A DNA stretch of 31,505 nucleotides from CAZOEL01 sp964578835 (GTDB lineage Bacteria > Desulfobacterota > Syntrophobacteria > Syntrophobacterales > Syntrophobacteraceae), in NCBI GenBank assembly GCA_964578835.1, contig CAZOEL010000079.1, forward strand, positions 1 through 31,505, written 5' to 3'. A program made the translations under genes and the position numbers. This document shows, piece by piece, positions 21,437-29,248 of this stretch (positions are counted from its first letter, which is position 1; every line of letters begins with the position of its first letter). The notes beneath the pieces are model-generated. The model saw nothing but the letters and a program-made list of their open reading frames with translations. It ran no database searches and was not told the DNA's origin.

Positions 21437-21961
21437 ATGGTTAAGAAGCAGGAAAAAGACATAGGCCGAAAGGCGGCAGGCGCCATTGGCGGGATATTGG
21501 GGGGACTGACTGAAATAGTCGAGAGGCTCGCTGAGATTGCGGAAAAGGGAGACGAGCTGTCAAAAGTGGGCAACCTGGACCTGAAGGGCGGGGGGGATAA
21601 AAATCTCAAAGGTGTTTACGGGGTTTCCTTCAAAGTCGGTTTGGGCGGCAAAGACGTAAAGGTCGAGCCGTTCGGAAATGTCCGAAAAGACAACAAGACG
21701 GGAGAATCCGTAGTACAGGAGATACACGAGCCCATTACCGATGTATTTGAAGAAGAAGACCATGTGCTGGTCATTGCCGAGATGCCGGGAATCGATGCCG
21801 AGGATGTTCGATATGCCCTCAAGGACGATATCCTTACTATTTCGGCAGAAATCGAAGGACGAAGGTATCGAAAAGAAATTCTTCTGCCTGCAGAGTTCAG
21901 GCAAGATCAACTGGCGGTGTCTTCAAAAAATGGGATCATTAAGATCAAGTGCAGCAAATAA
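21437..21961 (+). CDS. gvpH: GvpH-like Hsp20-domain gas vesicle protein
   Basis: A 174-residue protein with an N-terminal helical part (IGRKAAGAIGGILGGLTEIVERLAEIAEKGDEL, about 10-45), a Gly-rich linker and a C-terminal alpha-crystallin/Hsp20 domain (about 85-174). The latter shows EEEDHVLVIAEMPGIDAEDVRYALKDDILTISAE and the closing strand NGIIKIKCS. This arrangement is that of GvpH, a small chaperone-like accessory protein of gas vesicle clusters. The ATG at 21437 has GGAG 8-9 nt upstream. First of four co-directional genes. Confidence 0.82.
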   Translation: MVKKQEKDIGRKAAGAIGGILGGLTEIVERLAEIAEKGDELSKVGNLDLKGGGDKNLKGVYGVSFKVGLGGKDVKVEPFGNVRKDNKTGESVVQEIHEPITDVFEEEDHVLVIAEMPGIDAEDVRYALKDDILTISAEIEGRRYRKEILLPAEFRQDQLAVSSKNGIIKIKCSK

Positions 21962-22012
21962 CTTCGGCACAGTTTTTATTTGGCCGGAAGCTATTGAGCC
22001 TTTTAGGAAGGA

Positions 22013-24160
22013 ATGACGCCGTCCATGGCTAAAACAGAAAATGAACCGCGCAGGTTGCGTGTTACGGAAGCTTTGAGCAAAGACGTTGGAAGAGCCTATG
22101 CGAGGATGGGGCCTGAAGATCTTGAAAACCTTGGCGTATCGATAGGCGATGCGGTTGAAGTTCTTGGCAAGAAAAGGACAGTGGCCCGCGCAATGCCGGC
22201 CTATAAAGATCTTCGCCGCCAATCGCGAGTTCAACTGGATGGTCTGACGCGAGAAAACGCCGGAGCCGGTTTGGATGAGCTTATTCAAGTTCGCAAGGCC
22301 AAGTGTCTGCCCGCCGAGAAGATAGTGCTCGAGCCCATTACGGTTACCCCGGCGGAGCGCGACATGAAGTACATAGGGAGCCTTCTGGACGGCTTGTCGG
22401 TAGTGGAAGGGGATCGCATCAGGGCTTCCCTTTTCGGCAGTCGCTCGGCTGATTTCCGGGTCGGTGGGACGACGCCCAAAGGCGCGGTCATTATCAATCC
22501 CTCAACCCAGTTGGTGATAGGAAAGAAGCGTCAGGAAGATAGCGCTCGAACGCTTTCCTACGAGGATATCGGCGGACTCAAACCGCAGCTGCAGCGCATT
22601 CGAGAGATGATTGAACTGCCCCTGCGATATCCGGAAGTCTTTGAGCGGCTTGGGATCGATCCTCCAAAAGGCGTTCTCCTGCACGGGCCCCCAGGCACCG
22701 GAAAGACGCTCATCGCGCGGACGATCGCCCATGAAACCGATGCACACTTTTTTACGGTCAGCGGTCCCGAAATCATCCACAAGTTTTACGGCGAAAGCGA
22801 AGCGCATCTTAGAAAAATCTTCGAGGACGCCACCAAAAAAGGCCCAAGCATCGTCTTTCTGGACGAAATAGACGCCATAGCTCCCAAGCGGGAAAAGGTT
22901 GTGGGAGATGTGGAAAAACGTGTGGTGGCGCAACTCCTCGCACTCATGGACGGCCTCAACCAGAGGCAGAACGTTATTGTCATAGCCGCAACCAACATTC
23001 CCAACGCCATCGATCCCGCCCTGCGCCGCCCGGGCCGCTTCGATCGAGAGATATCCATTCCCATTCCGGACCGGAACGGCAGGAGCCATATTCTGGAGAT
23101 TCACAGCAGGGGAATGCCTCTGGCCGGCGATGTGAATCTTTCCAGGCTATCGGAAATAACGCACGGCTTTGTTGGCGCGGATCTGGAAGCGCTTTGCAGA
23201 GAAGCGGCCATGATATGTCTGCGGCGCATCATGCCTGACATAGACTTCGCTTTGACCAGCATTCCCTATGAACAGCTGGCCAAGCTCGAGGTTCACATGG
23301 ATGACTTCCTCGATGCTCTCCACGATGTAGAGCCCTCTGCGATTCGTGAGGTTTTTGTAGAAGTTCCCAATGTGCGATGGGAAGACGTGGGAGGGTTGGA
23401 TGAAGTCAAAGCGCGTCTGGTGGAATCGGTCGAGTGGCCTCTCAATCATGCGGAGCTTTTCAAAAGAGCGAGCGTGAAGCCTCCGAAAGGCATACTGCTC
23501 ACCGGACCTCCAGGATGCGGAAAAACTCTGCTGGCAAAGGCCATAGCAAACGAGAGCAAAGTCAATTTCATTTCAGTGAAGGGGCCTTCTCTGATCTCAA
23601 AATATGTCGGCGAATCGGAAAGGGGAGTGCGCGAGGTTTTCAGGAAAGCAAGGCAGGCGTCTCCGTGCATCATCTTCTTTGATGAAATCGATGCGCTGGT
23701 TCCGGCGCGAGGCTCGGGGGCCTCCGAATCGCGCGTTACGGAAAGAGTGCTTGGACAATTTCTGTCCGAGCTGGACGGGATTGAAGAATTGAAGGGCGTG
23801 CTGGTGCTGGCCGCGACAAACAGAGTTGATCTGCTGGACCCCGCCATATTGAGGCCGGGCCGTTTCGATGAAATAGTCCAAATCCCACTGCCGGGCGAGC
23901 GTGATAGGATTGAAATCTTAACGGTCCATCTTCGAGCGAAACCCCTCTCAAAACATATCGAAATCGAAGATTTGGCCTCGAGGACGCGAGGCTTCAACGG
24001 CGCCGAGATAGAGTCTGTATGCAATAGAGCCGCTCTCAGAGCTGTCCGCCGCCTTGTGGAGGCCTCTGACGGAAATCCTTCGGAAGAAGCCGAAATCATT
24101 ATCGAGCTTGAAGACTTTGAGCATGCCTTGTTGGAGATAAAAACCGAGGAACGAAAATAA
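22013..24160 (+). CDS. CDC48/VAT-type AAA ATPase in the gas-vesicle cluster
   Basis: A 715-residue double-AAA unfoldase of the CDC48/VCP family. A double-psi-barrel N-domain (LRVTEALSKDVGRAYARM..., about 15-95) and a second N subdomain (about 105-185) precede D1 (Walker A GPPGTGKT at about 225, Walker B IVFLDEIDAIAP) and D2 (GPPGCGKT at about 498, IIFFDEIDALVP). Arginine fingers are present as RRPGRFDREI and LRPGRFDEIV, and ESxVTERVLGQFLSELDGIE follows in D2. Two starts are possible, 22013 (ribosome site only 0-4 nt away) or ATG 22025; I list the first. It forms hexamers in archaea and bacteria. The gas-vesicle neighbourhood suggests disaggregation or assembly work on GvpA. Confidence 0.9.
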   Translation: MTPSMAKTENEPRRLRVTEALSKDVGRAYARMGPEDLENLGVSIGDAVEVLGKKRTVARAMPAYKDLRRQSRVQLDGLTRENAGAGLDELIQVRKAKCLPAEKIVLEPITVTPAERDMKYIGSLLDGLSVVEGDRIRASLFGSRSADFRVGGTTPKGAVIINPSTQLVIGKKRQEDSARTLSYEDIGGLKPQLQRIREMIELPLRYPEVFERLGIDPPKGVLLHGPPGTGKTLIARTIAHETDAHFFTVSGPEIIHKFYGESEAHLRKIFEDATKKGPSIVFLDEIDAIAPKREKVVGDVEKRVVAQLLALMDGLNQRQNVIVIAATNIPNAIDPALRRPGRFDREISIPIPDRNGRSHILEIHSRGMPLAGDVNLSRLSEITHGFVGADLEALCREAAMICLRRIMPDIDFALTSIPYEQLAKLEVHMDDFLDALHDVEPSAIREVFVEVPNVRWEDVGGLDEVKARLVESVEWPLNHAELFKRASVKPPKGILLTGPPGCGKTLLAKAIANESKVNFISVKGPSLISKYVGESERGVREVFRKARQASPCIIFFDEIDALVPARGSGASESRVTERVLGQFLSELDGIEELKGVLVLAATNRVDLLDPAILRPGRFDEIVQIPLPGERDRIEILTVHLRAKPLSKHIEIEDLASRTRGFNGAEIESVCNRAALRAVRRLVEASDGNPSEEAEIIIELEDFEHALLEIKTEERK

Positions 24161-24198
24161 TCTATTTCTTGAAGACGGCATAGCGCTCTTCAAAATGC

Positions 24199-24231
24199 TT
24201 GTTGGCGCCCAACCCTTATGCGCGCCAACAA
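24199..24231 (+). other. Perfect 10-bp hairpin between the AAA ATPase and GvpL/F genes
   Basis: TTGTTGGCGC (24199-24208) and GCGCCAACAA (24222-24231) are exact reverse complements with a 13-nt loop, with AATGCTT flanking both sides. No T-run follows, so it does not look like a simple terminator. It might adjust expression of the two downstream genes. Confidence 0.5.
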
Positions 24232-24261
24232 ATGCTTTAGAGCGGTCGAGAATGGAGGCGT

Positions 24262-25071
24262 ATGGAGGAAAGAGTAGAGAAAGCGGTCTATCTGTTTTGT
24301 TTTGCATGGTCGGAGCCATTGTCCGCCTTGCAGGGAACGGGTATAGACGAGGAAAGCCCGTTATTTCTCAAGATAGAAAGAAACGTGGCCGCAGTGCTCA
24401 GTGAGGTCGCCCTCAACGAGTTTGCCGGGCCGGAAGCTGAAGCCCGGATGAACGATATTGCCTGGATAGCGCCAAAGGCGCTTCGGCATGAAAACGTTGT
24501 GGAGGAGGTCATGGGCCTTTCTCCCGTCTTTCCTGCGCGCTTTGGAGCCCTGTTTCTTTCCATGGATAGAATTGAGCATATTTTGAGGGAGCATTACGAC
24601 ACGATCTCGACATTCTTAGAAAGAATGGAAGATAAGGAGGAATGGGCTGTAAAAGCATATCTGGAACGGGAAAAAGCCATAGATCAGCTTCTTTCGAGCT
24701 TGATCTCCAAACAGGACGAATCGTCCATGAAGTCTCCGGGAATGCGCTACATTCAGGAAAAACGCCTGAAGCTCGCCGTCGAAAAGGAGCTAACCAACTG
24801 GCTTCATGAGACCTGCGACGGTCTGCTGCACGATTTGAAAGCCTGCACGGAAAATTTCATGGAAAGAAAGACGCTCGCCGGTGGAAGCGACGATGTAGAA
24901 GGGGATATGGTCCTAAACTGGGCTTTTCTTGTGCCCAGAGCCGGGCTCAAAGAATTCCGGGAGATCATACAAAGAGCCAATGCGGAATTGAAAGCTTCGG
25001 GACTCACTTTTGTTTTTTCGGGCGCCTGGCCTCCTTACAGCTTTACCCCGGTTCTGACAGGAGAGCCATAA
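24262..25071 (+). CDS. GvpL/GvpF family gas vesicle protein
   Basis: A 269-residue soluble protein of the GvpL/GvpF family, which nucleates or shapes gas vesicles by binding GvpA. Signs are the opening strand AVYLFCFAWS, the central VFPARFGALFLSMDRIEHILREHYDTI, the WAVKAYLEREK block, and the end SGLTFVFSGAWPPYSFTP. GGAGG lies about 8 nt before ATG 24262. It is followed after 25 nt by a second family member; the pair probably works together. Confidence 0.88.
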   Translation: MEERVEKAVYLFCFAWSEPLSALQGTGIDEESPLFLKIERNVAAVLSEVALNEFAGPEAEARMNDIAWIAPKALRHENVVEEVMGLSPVFPARFGALFLSMDRIEHILREHYDTISTFLERMEDKEEWAVKAYLEREKAIDQLLSSLISKQDESSMKSPGMRYIQEKRLKLAVEKELTNWLHETCDGLLHDLKACTENFMERKTLAGGSDDVEGDMVLNWAFLVPRAGLKEFREIIQRANAELKASGLTFVFSGAWPPYSFTPVLTGEP

Positions 25072-25096
25072 TGCGCTTGGTGGCGAGCATTATCTC

Positions 25097-25921
25097 ATGA
25101 GCTACTTGCTATACTGCATCCTCGAGGATTTCGACCGGCTTGGCTCGATCGATATCGATGGAATCGAGAATCGCCCTCTGATTTTCATCCGCTCGGATCG
25201 GCTGGGAGCGGTTGCGTCCAAAATCTCTTCATCCGCTGTCCCTCTCGATATTGCTCACCTATTGGCTTATGAAAAAGTCGTCGAAGCGCACCATGGCAGG
25301 CAGACGGTTATTCCCATGCGCTACGGCGCTCTCTTTGCGAATGAAGCCGATATCATCCGGCTATTGAAAGAGCGCGAGGAAAAATTTCTTCGGCTGCTAA
25401 ATCATCTCGGCGGCTGCTCTGAAATGGGAATTCGCGCTATTGTGCAAAGAGAAAAGCTTGATAACGCTCACGATGAGCAAAGCGCACTCAAATCGGACGG
25501 AATGAGCACCGGAGGCTCGCTATCGGGGCGCGACTACCTGGATTCGAGAAAAGCGCAATATGAATTGCGAGATTCACTTGACGCCGGGAAAAAACGAATC
25601 ATAGAACTTTGCAGAAATGAACTGCATGGCCTCTTTAAAGACATCAAGGCGGAAAGCCCTGTAAATGCCGGCCTAGATGCTAACCGCGCGTGGAGCTCGG
25701 AGCCGGCGGCAGCGCCATCCGGCTCCGATGCGACCTTGGGCGTCCGGCAATCACCCGCGAATTTGGCAGGAATGGAAATTAGTCGTTTTGACCTTTCTTT
25801 ATATTTCCTTACGCCAAGAGGCGCCGTGAAAGCCTTCAAAGATGCGTTTGAAAAGCTCGAGAGTACGGCGCCTGCTGAGCTGTTCTTGAGTGGGCCATGG
25901 CCTCCGTATAACTTTGTATAG
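25097..25921 (+). CDS. Second GvpL/GvpF family gas vesicle protein
   Basis: A 274-residue relative of the preceding protein with LLYCILEDFDRL at the start, VIPMRYGALFANEADIIRLLKEREEKFLRLL, MGIRAIVQREK, and ELFLSGPWPPYNFV at the end. About residues 190-225 form a low-complexity linker (SEPAAAPSGSDA...). No clear Shine-Dalgarno site is seen right before ATG 25097. It ends the gas-vesicle run; the next gene is on the other strand. No gvpA, gvpN, gvpK or gvpO-type gene is present in the window. Confidence 0.86.
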   Translation: MSYLLYCILEDFDRLGSIDIDGIENRPLIFIRSDRLGAVASKISSSAVPLDIAHLLAYEKVVEAHHGRQTVIPMRYGALFANEADIIRLLKEREEKFLRLLNHLGGCSEMGIRAIVQREKLDNAHDEQSALKSDGMSTGGSLSGRDYLDSRKAQYELRDSLDAGKKRIIELCRNELHGLFKDIKAESPVNAGLDANRAWSSEPAAAPSGSDATLGVRQSPANLAGMEISRFDLSLYFLTPRGAVKAFKDAFEKLESTAPAELFLSGPWPPYNFV

Positions 25922-25944
25922 ATCCCGAGATTTCAGTCTAAAGC

Positions 25945-26997
25945 CTACTCGACGACGCCTTCCTTGAGCGCATTCAGGTTCACTATGGGAATGGGAATGC
26001 TGCTTTTCCGATTGGGATCGTACACGAACCTGTACGACATGCCCGGGTTTCCCTGACCGCTCATCGTTTGCCATCCGCGCTCAACGTATGGACATGCATC
26101 GTTGAAGCAAATGTAGAGGAAATCTGTGTCCCATGAACTGAACGGACTGTTCGGGACTGCCCATTTCTTCATCTTTTCTCCGCAATGAGGACAAAGGAGC
26201 GCCTGTAGGCAGGATTCGCTCGCCTCATTGGATGCCGTCAGCCTTTGGCTCTGGTTTGTAAACAAGGCGTCGATTCTGCGCATTCCAGCATTGTCTGCGC
26301 CCTTCTTTTCCGCATACACGGCATATACCGGATCGCTTGGAATTCCGAGATGAGCATATTTGTCGTCTCGTGGACGCGGCTTTCCCTGAGAGACAAACAC
26401 TTCAGGACTGTCGAAAGCTCCGGCTTCTTCGAAAAACCTCTTCACAAGCTCCACGCGCTCGCTTTCGCTGGAATCCCTCCATATCTTTGTGGCTTTTTGC
26501 GGAAACATGCGGTTTGAGAAGATGACCAGAAAAAGGCCGCCCGGCTTCAGAACTCTTCCAACTTCCTTGAATATCTCAAAGGGGCTGACCAGATAGTCGA
26601 CGGATACGGTGTTGATCACAACATCGAAGGAGTCGTCCTCTAACGGCAAATAAGGATTTTGGTTGAGATCGTGAATGAGGCGCCGGGAAATTTTCTTGTT
26701 GCGCAGAAGCTCATTTTCATTAAGGCCAAGGCCTACCAGACTGGATGGATGGATGCTCTCCGGAATATGGGAATCCCAGCTTGCCATGAGATCCAATATG
26801 ACCGGGTCTTTTTCTATGATCAGTTGGCCAATGATTTTCTCGATCATGGAAAGGGCGACAGAATCCAGATGACTGACAAACCTATCCTTGGCGTAGAATT
26901 GCGCATCATCCGTTTCATCTTCTCTGGAAAAAGCATCGCTGTGAAAAAGGTTGTAGGAATCATCCAACGCCTGCTGAGATTTGAGCGCATCTTTCAT
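25945..26997 (-). CDS. Class I SAM-dependent methyltransferase with C-terminal zinc ribbon
   Basis: A 350-residue protein. The N-terminal methyltransferase (about 25-230) has the motif I form ILDLMASWDSHIP in place of the usual GxGxG, followed by PLEDDSFDVVINTVSVDYLVSPFEIFKEVGRVLKPGGLFLVIFSN; this LM-S/A-SW-SH version is known to me from a bacterial methyltransferase family. The C-terminal 80 residues form a zinc ribbon, CPHC ... CFNDACP, followed by YRFVYDPN. ATG 26997 is preferred since AGGAGG lies 7 nt upstream; the longer frame runs through the leader. Substrate unknown. The leader has a terminator/antiterminator pair. Confidence 0.82.
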   Translation of the reverse strand: MKDALKSQQALDDSYNLFHSDAFSREDETDDAQFYAKDRFVSHLDSVALSMIEKIIGQLIIEKDPVILDLMASWDSHIPESIHPSSLVGLGLNENELLRNKKISRRLIHDLNQNPYLPLEDDSFDVVINTVSVDYLVSPFEIFKEVGRVLKPGGLFLVIFSNRMFPQKATKIWRDSSESERVELVKRFFEEAGAFDSPEVFVSQGKPRPRDDKYAHLGIPSDPVYAVYAEKKGADNAGMRRIDALFTNQSQRLTASNEASESCLQALLCPHCGEKMKKWAVPNSPFSSWDTDFLYICFNDACPYVERGWQTMSGQGNPGMSYRFVYDPNRKSSIPIPIVNLNALKEGVVE

Positions 26998-27012
26998 TAC
27001 CGACCTCCTAAA

Positions 27013-27072
27013 TAGAAAAAGCCAAGTCACCTACTGGCAACCTGGCTCGTGGCCCCATTTCTGGGCAGGTTG
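27013..27072 (-). promoter_or_regulatory. Candidate attenuator (competing hairpins) in the methyltransferase leader
   Basis: On the minus strand, a 12-bp helix with a 4-nt loop (AGCCAGGTTGCC and GGTGACTTGGCT, + bases 27047-27036 and 27031-27020, three G-T pairs) is followed by TTTTTCT, a good terminator, just 7 nt before the ribosome site. Upstream, CAACCTG (27072-27066) is the exact complement of CAGGTTG (27044-27038), part of the terminator's 5' arm, so the two helices exclude each other. Between them lies a small CCCA-GAAA-TGGG hairpin. This is the layout of an attenuator or a small riboswitch; I recognise no known class. Confidence 0.55.
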
Positions 27073-27587
27073 AGCATACTCTTTACTGTAATTGTTTAGT
27101 TGCCAATATTTAAGAATTAAAATCATCCTGTCAATAGGAGTGATTGCCTCAAGGCGCCATAAGTGGAGTAATGTATCGGCAACAAAGAAATTCTCAAGTC
27201 GAGGAAGGCGGTGGAGCGTTGAGCCGTCTTCTTGCAGCCTCTGAGTGCTTTGTTAAACAATGGGACGTCTTTCTTGAGAGAAGAGGGCAGAGCGGGAACA
27301 ATACGCACGGCTTGAAACTCCAGGCGGATGCGTTTTGAACCCTCCCTGTTTTCGCGTTTGAGATCGAGAATGAAATTGGCGCCAGGCTCATTCATCCAAT
27401 GATGCTTGGGCCTTTGAAGGACTTATCGAAATCTCCCCCTTTTCAAATGACCTCGGGGTCGGTTTGAGATGTTGGCGCGGTCCTTGCTTGATCGCCATGC
27501 GTTCTACTGTTTTTGGCGACATATTGTGGAGGTATGTTGGGTATTATTGAATGATCATCGGATTCTGTAGGAAGAGGAGGATGGAGC
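27073..27587. other. 515-base stretch without a supported gene
   Basis: A minus-strand frame at 27123-27395 has no ribosome site, no recognisable domain and unusual composition. The + strand shows nothing better. GTTGCCA at 27099-27105 is complementary to the terminator loop region of the leader at 27013-27072, a possible third competing pairing. A degraded gene cannot be excluded. Confidence 0.4.
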
Positions 27588-27869
27588 ATGGCTGTGAGTT
27601 ATCCCGAAATCGGAAACAAAGTGGTGGCTAAGGTAATAGAAATGCAGGGCGACTGCACCATCGGAATGAAGGTGGGGGATGAGTACGAGGTTAGCCTGCA
27701 CAAGTGCGGCGACTTCTGCGGCTATTTTTATCACAATATCATCAACTGGATCACGACGCTGCAATTCGGCGGGACCTTTCCGCTTTTCAAAGATCCTGAT
27801 GTCCAGGTCTGGGAATGCCCCAACTCCAAGAACCGGGTTAAAGTTGAATTGAAAAGAATCAAAAGGTAA
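27588..27869 (+). CDS. TIGR04076-family small protein
   Basis: A 93-residue soluble protein with the family pattern: an opening strand VVAKVIEMQGDCTIGMKVGDEYEV, then CGDFCGYFYHNI, a ...LQFGGTFP step, and the strand VWECPNSKNRVKVELKRI. Five cysteines are spread through it. The role of this family is not established. ATG 27588 has GAGGAGG 7 nt upstream, and an ATG directly after that site at 27581 is out of frame and too close. It stands alone before the zinc operon. Confidence 0.83.
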   Translation: MAVSYPEIGNKVVAKVIEMQGDCTIGMKVGDEYEVSLHKCGDFCGYFYHNIINWITTLQFGGTFPLFKDPDVQVWECPNSKNRVKVELKRIKR

Positions 27870-27885
27870 TACCCTCTGAAAAAAG

Positions 27886-27940
27886 GGGATGGTCGATTCA
27901 TCCTAAACGGATCATCCATCCCTTCCCTAATTTTCTTGCC
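27886..27940 (+). terminator. Probable terminator after the TIGR04076 gene
   Basis: GGGATGG (27886-27892) and CCATCCC (27916-27922) pair, with an inner ATCC/GGAT stem, 17 nt after the stop. A loose T-rich tail (TTCCCTAATTTTCTT) follows. Confidence 0.5.
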
Positions 27941-28013
27941 TCCCGCTTTTTTCTCTCAACATTTCATAAATCCGCCCTCTACCAATATATTCCAGACAAT
28001 AAGACTTCTATAG

Positions 28014-28031
28014 ATGATACTAATTATCATA
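28014..28031. promoter_or_regulatory. Upstream Fur/Zur-type operator candidate of the znu operon
   Basis: ATGATA-CTAAT-TATCAT is a perfect inverted repeat with a 5-nt spacer. CTAATTATCATA within it recurs with one change at 28138-28149, over the promoter. AT-rich palindromes of this kind are typical sites for Fur-family repressors; the regulator gene lies at 30895. Confidence 0.5.
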
Positions 28032-28120
28032 TCTAGGTCTTATCGGTGATGTCCATGCTGGGTTGAGCTGTTTAATACTTCCTTGATGTCTTTAGCTATG
28101 AAAGGTTTGGTTCGGGCCTC

Positions 28121-28149
28121 TTGACAAGGGCTCGATTCTAATTATGATA
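28121..28149 (+). promoter_or_regulatory. Promoter of znuACB with overlapping operator-like box
   Basis: TTGACA (28121-28126) and TATGAT (28143-28148) are spaced by 16 nt. The -10 region is part of CTAATTATGATA (28138-28149), which repeats the upstream palindrome core, so a repressor binding here would cover the promoter. The start site would be near 28155, about 68 nt before znuA. Confidence 0.6.
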
Positions 28150-28222
28150 AAAAATACCATTTGTGAAGGCCTTCCATCATGTGAGGCCTTGTGGCGGCCA
28201 AGCGCAGGAGGAAATAATAAAG

Positions 28223-29248
28223 ATGAGAAAATTCGGGCTATGTGTTTTGGCGTTCATGGTTGTATGGGTATTGGGGTTCTCTCATTGCGTCTCTTCAGCT
28301 GAAGAGGCTCCCCGAGAGAAATTGCGCGTGATTACCACTCTTTTTCCCCTTTATGATTGGGCAAGGCAAATTAGTGGGGATGCAGCGGAAGTTTCTCTTC
28401 TTCTCCCTCCGGGCGTGGAAGCGCACAGCTTCGAGCCAACGCCGAGAGATATCGCGAGAATTGGCAAAGCTGACGTTTTCATCTATATGGGCGATTTGAT
28501 GGAGCCTTGGGTCGATAAGGTGCTCAAGGGCGCTTCCGGCAAGGATTTGCTCATCATTGACGCAAGCAAGGGAATCCGTCCATCGGATGACGGCCATGAG
28601 CACAAACCTTCTGCGGGGAAAAGCATTCACAAGGGAGGGCATCATGACGAAAGAGAACACCACCGCCATGAGCATGCGGATCATCTTTCAAAAGGAGAGC
28701 ATCGCCACGACATTGGAGAAGATCCTCACATATGGCTTGAATTCAACAATGCGCAAAAAATAGTCGACTCCATCGCCTCGGGCTATATTCTTAAAGATCC
28801 TGCTCGTCGGGGCGTTTACGAACAAAGAGCCAGGGAATACAACGCGGAGCTTTCAGCCCTGGACGCCTCTTTTGAACGGGCGCTTGCAACCTGCAAGCAC
28901 AGGACCTTGATCTATGGCGGTCATTTCGCCTTCGGTCATTTCGCCAGGCGATTCAATATCGAATATATTTCTCCTTACAAAGGATTTGCTCCTGACGCCG
29001 AGCCGACTCCAAGAGACATCGCCGATCTGATAAAGACAATGAAGAAGAGCGGAATCAAGCACATTTTCTATGAAGAGGGCGTCGAGCCCAAGGTGGCGAA
29101 GGTCATCAGCGAAGAGACGGGTGCGGAGATGCTTCTCCTTCATGGCGCTCACAATGTTTCCAAAGATGAGCTCGCCCACGGCGAGACTTACATTTCTATC
29201 ATGAAAGAGAATCTCGATCGACTAGCGAAAGGGTTGGAATGCCGTTAA
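28223..29248 (+). CDS. znuA: Zinc ABC transporter substrate-binding protein
   Basis: A 341-residue periplasmic cluster A-I binding protein. A signal peptide (FGLCVLAFMVVWVLGFSHCVSSA) precedes mature EEAPRE. The family pattern continues with ITTLFPLYDWARQI, GVEAHSFEPTPRDI, ADVFIYMGDLMEPW, then a His-rich loop (about 115-170; many His between GHEHK and GEHRHD), DPHIWLEFNN, GGHFAFGHFARRF and EEGVEPKVAKVI. The His-rich loop favours zinc over manganese. ATG 28223 has AGGAGGAA about 9-11 nt upstream. It overlaps znuC by 10 nt. Confidence 0.92.
   Translation: MRKFGLCVLAFMVVWVLGFSHCVSSAEEAPREKLRVITTLFPLYDWARQISGDAAEVSLLLPPGVEAHSFEPTPRDIARIGKADVFIYMGDLMEPWVDKVLKGASGKDLLIIDASKGIRPSDDGHEHKPSAGKSIHKGGHHDEREHHRHEHADHLSKGEHRHDIGEDPHIWLEFNNAQKIVDSIASGYILKDPARRGVYEQRAREYNAELSALDASFERALATCKHRTLIYGGHFAFGHFARRFNIEYISPYKGFAPDAEPTPRDIADLIKTMKKSGIKHIFYEEGVEPKVAKVISEETGAEMLLLHGAHNVSKDELAHGETYISIMKENLDRLAKGLECR

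Noticed and set aside
27123..27395. Minus-strand frame of 90 codons between the methyltransferase and TIGR04076 genes
   Set aside because: No start signal or family match; kept only as a gene-free stretch, possibly degraded.
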